From the NCBI GenBank assembly GCA_002403995.1, contig DHIV01000008.1, forward strand, positions 1-7,806: DNA of 7,806 nt. Direction: 5' to 3'. This document shows, one piece after another, positions 5,702 through 7,806 of the stretch (its first letter is position 1; every line of letters starts with the position of its first letter). The translations under genes and the position numbers were made by a program. Under the pieces are notes generated by a model. It ran no database searches. It was not told where the DNA came from and saw nothing but the letters and a program-made list of their open reading frames with translations. The DNA comes from Gallionella sp. UBA4737. GTDB lineage: Bacteria > Pseudomonadota > Gammaproteobacteria > Burkholderiales > Gallionellaceae.

Positions 5702-7015
5702 ATGGAAGAACGCGGTAACAAGACAATTATGTGCAGCGTGCTGTTCTTGGATATTGTGGAATATTCCAAGAAGTCTGTGGCTGGACAAATTTCGCTCAAG
5801 GACAGGTTTAACAGCTATCTTTCTGCAGCTATTCGCGACGTGCCTATGACCGACCGGATCATTCTGGATACTGGCGACGGCGCGGCCATCAATTTTCTCG
5901 GAGATGTAGAAGACGCTTTAAAAGCGGCATTAAGCTTGCGGGAAAGCTTGCTTAATGAGGAACCCGATGTCGATCACCCTCTGCTGGTCCGCATGGGAAT
6001 AAATCTTGGACCGGTGCGCCTGGTCAGAGACATTAACGGTCAGCCCAATATCGTGGGGGATGGAATCAATGTTGCGCAGCGTGTAATGGGTTTTGCGGAT
6101 GCCGCCCAGATACTCGTGTCGCGTTCATATTACGATGCTGTCTCGCGTCTTTCACCACAATATGCCGGGATGTTTCACTATCAAGGCTCGCGTACCGACA
6201 AGCATGTGCGCGAACACGAGGTGTATGCGATCGGTTATCCGGGTGACAAAACGACTCATCGGAGAATGACCGTGCCGATGGGCACCGAACAGGCTGAAAA
6301 CACATTGGCCGCTGCAATGCAGCACGCCAAAGCGATTTGGCATTCAGCCGCCACAAGATTGGATGCCTTGATCGAACTTATGATTGTCCGCTTTCAGCAG
6401 GCGGAACCTCGGCAACGGGCCATGTACGCCACAGCCGTCGCCGTTCCATTGCTGCTGCTTATCGTGTTACTTGCAAATCTGGCGCGGCATGCTGAAGTTT
6501 CAGCTATGCCAACCAGGATGGGTGAGCAGACGGCAAGCAGCACCAAGTCTGGCTTGGCGGTTGCGCCATCGGCATCTGTTCCTGCGGCCTCCGATGTCAA
6601 GACCAGAGAAGCAATCCAAGCGCATTCTCAAGCCGTGCCAAAAAGCAGGATCAAGAAAAAAGTTGAGAGCAAAATTGCAAAAGAAAGCCCCAAAGTTAAG
6701 CCCGAAGTTAAAACCAAATCCAATCATTCAGAGAATCAGGCAAAAACAGCAAATAATAAGGTTGTCGAGCATGATGCCATTGCGACATCAAGTGGCAGGT
6801 CAACATCCTATATTTCGGTCACTTGTACCGAAGGTACCGAAGTGTTTGTAGACGGTATCAGCAAAGGCAGAATTGGTTCTTCCCCATTAAATGTGGTAGT
6901 TGCACCCGGAAAACATACGGTGATTGTGAGTCTTTCAAGCCGGGGTATTTTTACGCAGAGTGTAGAACTCAGTTCGGGCAAGGCAGTGCATATCAAGCCC
7001 AGCCTATGTAATTAG
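5702..7015 (+). CDS. Membrane protein with class III cyclase-like domain and C-terminal PEGA-like domain
   Basis: Predicted signalling protein of 437 residues. Residues 10-178 form a class III nucleotide cyclase homology domain: D17 (LFLDIVEYS) and D59 (TGDG) match the two metal-binding Asp, and N123 and R127 (INVAQR) match the transition-state Asn and Arg. The base-selecting positions are unusual: Leu55 where adenylate cyclases have Lys (Glu in guanylate cyclases), and Asn116 where Asp (or Cys) is expected. It may make cAMP or cGMP, act on another nucleotide, or only bind one. A single membrane segment follows (about 243-261, AVAVPLLLLIVLL), then a Lys/Pro/Ala/Ser-rich linker (265-365) and a PEGA-like beta domain (368-434, VFVDGISKGRIGSSPL). 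With no signal peptide, the cyclase end should be cytoplasmic and the PEGA end periplasmic. ATG 5702 has a good Shine-Dalgarno (AGGAAA). The next gene, 59 bases on, is a Ser/Thr kinase, so joint signalling is likely. Confidence 0.85.
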   Translation: MEERGNKTIMCSVLFLDIVEYSKKSVAGQISLKDRFNSYLSAAIRDVPMTDRIILDTGDGAAINFLGDVEDALKAALSLRESLLNEEPDVDHPLLVRMGINLGPVRLVRDINGQPNIVGDGINVAQRVMGFADAAQILVSRSYYDAVSRLSPQYAGMFHYQGSRTDKHVREHEVYAIGYPGDKTTHRRMTVPMGTEQAENTLAAAMQHAKAIWHSAATRLDALIELMIVRFQQAEPRQRAMYATAVAVPLLLLIVLLANLARHAEVSAMPTRMGEQTASSTKSGLAVAPSASVPAASDVKTREAIQAHSQAVPKSRIKKKVESKIAKESPKVKPEVKTKSNHSENQAKTANNKVVEHDAIATSSGRSTSYISVTCTEGTEVFVDGISKGRIGSSPLNVVVAPGKHTVIVSLSSRGIFTQSVELSSGKAVHIKPSLCN

Positions 7016-7060
7016 TGAAATTTGCACAGTCAGCGAGTTTATACAAATGAACAAGGCAAA

Positions 7061-7065
7061 AAGGA
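7061..7065 (+). promoter_or_regulatory. Shine-Dalgarno of the kinase gene, favouring a GTG start
   Basis: AAGGA at 7061-7065 lies 9 bases before GTG 7075 but 18 before the in-frame ATG 7084. The spacing favours GTG, giving MNKMISQLGRYEV; the kinase core begins at GRYEV in both cases. In the rest of the gap (7016-7060), TATACA (7040-7045) resembles a -10 box, but no -35 sits at a normal distance, so read-through from the cyclase-like gene is the simpler view. Confidence 0.5.
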
Positions 7066-7074
7066 CGCACTCCG

Positions 7075-7806
7075 GTGAACAAAATGATTAGCCAGTTGGG
7101 GCGCTATGAGGTGATTGGCGAGCTTGGACAAGGCGCGATGGGTGTGGTCTATAAGGCCAGGGATCCGTTGATCGATCGCGTGGTTGCGATCAAGACCATC
7201 AATCTCGGCCTTGCAACGGATGAAAAGGAAGAATACGAGGGACGTTTCTATCAGGAAGCCAAGGCGGCCGGGCGTCTCAATCATCCGAATATCGTGACAA
7301 TTTACGATGTGGGCAAGAGTGGCGATGTTGCTTATATTGCCATGGAGTTTTTGGAAGGGCGCGAGTTACGGGATGTTCTGAAAGAGGGAACTTTATTGCC
7401 GGTTGAGCAGGTGTTGAACATCGTGGCTCAGGTAGCGCTAGGGTTGGCTTATGCCCACGAACATGACATCATACATCGCGACGTCAAGCCTTCGAATATT
7501 ATGGTGATCCGTGATGGACACGTGAAAATCACCGACTTCGGCATTGCGCGCATGGCTTCCTCTTCTGTGCGCACTCAAACGGGCATGGTGCTGGGTTCCC
7601 CAAAATACATGTCGCCAGAGCAGGTGATGGGCAAGACTATAGACCAGCGTTCGGACATTTTTTCACTGGGCGTGATGCTCTACGAGATGCTGACCGGGCA
7701 AGCTCCTTTTGATGGCGAGAACGTCAATGCCATCATGTATCAGACCCTGAACGCGGTAACTCCACCGCCCAGCACGCTGAATTCATCGGTACCTGAAATG
7801 GTCAAT
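7075..7806 (+). CDS. PknB-like serine/threonine protein kinase (partial, runs off the right edge)
   Basis: Eukaryotic-type (Hanks) protein kinase that transfers phosphate from ATP to Ser/Thr of partner proteins. The 244 codons present, numbered from GTG, cover almost the whole catalytic domain: Gly-rich loop G18-Q-G20-A-M-G23, ATP-binding K40 (VAIK), helix-C E61, catalytic loop HRDVKPSN with D136 and N141, DFG with D154, a Thr/Ser-rich activation loop (RTQTGMVLGSPKYMSPE), E182 of the APE motif (here SPE), and D194 in SDIFSLGV. All key residues are intact, and the HRD arginine suggests regulation by activation-loop phosphorylation, common in PknB-type enzymes. The frame is open to the last base, so any membrane segment or sensor domain lies outside. 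GTG 7075 is preferred over ATG 7084 on Shine-Dalgarno spacing. It probably shares a transcript with the cyclase-like gene upstream. Confidence 0.93.
   Translation, partial: MNKMISQLGRYEVIGELGQGAMGVVYKARDPLIDRVVAIKTINLGLATDEKEEYEGRFYQEAKAAGRLNHPNIVTIYDVGKSGDVAYIAMEFLEGRELRDVLKEGTLLPVEQVLNIVAQVALGLAYAHEHDIIHRDVKPSNIMVIRDGHVKITDFGIARMASSSVRTQTGMVLGSPKYMSPEQVMGKTIDQRSDIFSLGVMLYEMLTGQAPFDGENVNAIMYQTLNAVTPPPSTLNSSVPEMVN

Noticed and set aside
6384..6851. Plus-strand 155-codon frame overlapping the cyclase-like gene in another frame, raising the question of a frameshift.
   Set aside because: The main frame is continuous through membrane segment, linker and PEGA domain; the overlap frame is an Arg/Lys/Pro-rich reading of the repetitive linker.
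7047..7091. Fourteen-codon frame (ATG 7047) between the cyclase-like gene and the kinase.
   Set aside because: No Shine-Dalgarno and no particular character; it overlaps the kinase start out of frame.

Overview
The window looks like chromosomal DNA from a betaproteobacterium, most likely near the Gallionellaceae/Nitrosomonadales. That placement is inferred from overall protein character and gene content (single-chain class I fumarase, an SRP RNA-dnaX-ybaB-recR-rluB block, a cyclase-like gene beside a Ser/Thr kinase); no database search was possible. All complete genes are on the + strand. I see no tRNA, IS element, CRISPR array or phage gene, and no gene-free stretch longer than about 220 bases.

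Layout. Positions 1-50 may hold the last codons of an upstream gene, with a hairpin across its stop codon. Positions 217-1740 encode a one-piece iron-sulfur (class I) fumarase. The next 105 bases hold two inverted repeats and lead into the 4.5S signal recognition particle RNA (about 1846-1941). Between that RNA and dnaX lies an unlisted 35-codon reading frame (1966-2073) with a good Shine-Dalgarno; its stop is one base before the TTG start of dnaX. Then follows a tightly packed replication/repair cluster: dnaX (2075-3706), ybaB (3725-4051), recR (4051-4662) and rluB (4659-5612), with overlapping stop/start codons at the last two junctions. The order SRP RNA-dnaX-ybaB-recR is also that of scr-dnaX-yaaK-recR in Bacillus subtilis, so the linkage is old.

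The last third is a signalling locus. Positions 5702-7015 encode a predicted inner-membrane protein: a cytoplasmic class III cyclase-like domain, one membrane segment, a Lys/Pro/Ala-rich linker and a C-terminal PEGA-like domain, predicted periplasmic. It keeps the metal-binding and transition-state residues of cyclases but not the usual base-selecting residues. Sixty bases on begins a PknB-like Ser/Thr protein kinase (7075 to the right edge, cut by the window) with a complete set of catalytic residues in the part seen. The two probably form one signalling module.

Most worth a second look: a perfect A-AAA-AAG slippery heptamer in dnaX, in the same phase as the E. coli site, whose -1 frame stays open for 58 strongly basic codons instead of stopping at once; the small ORF apparently coupled to the TTG start of dnaX; and the cyclase-like/PEGA protein with odd nucleotide-pocket residues next to a kinase.
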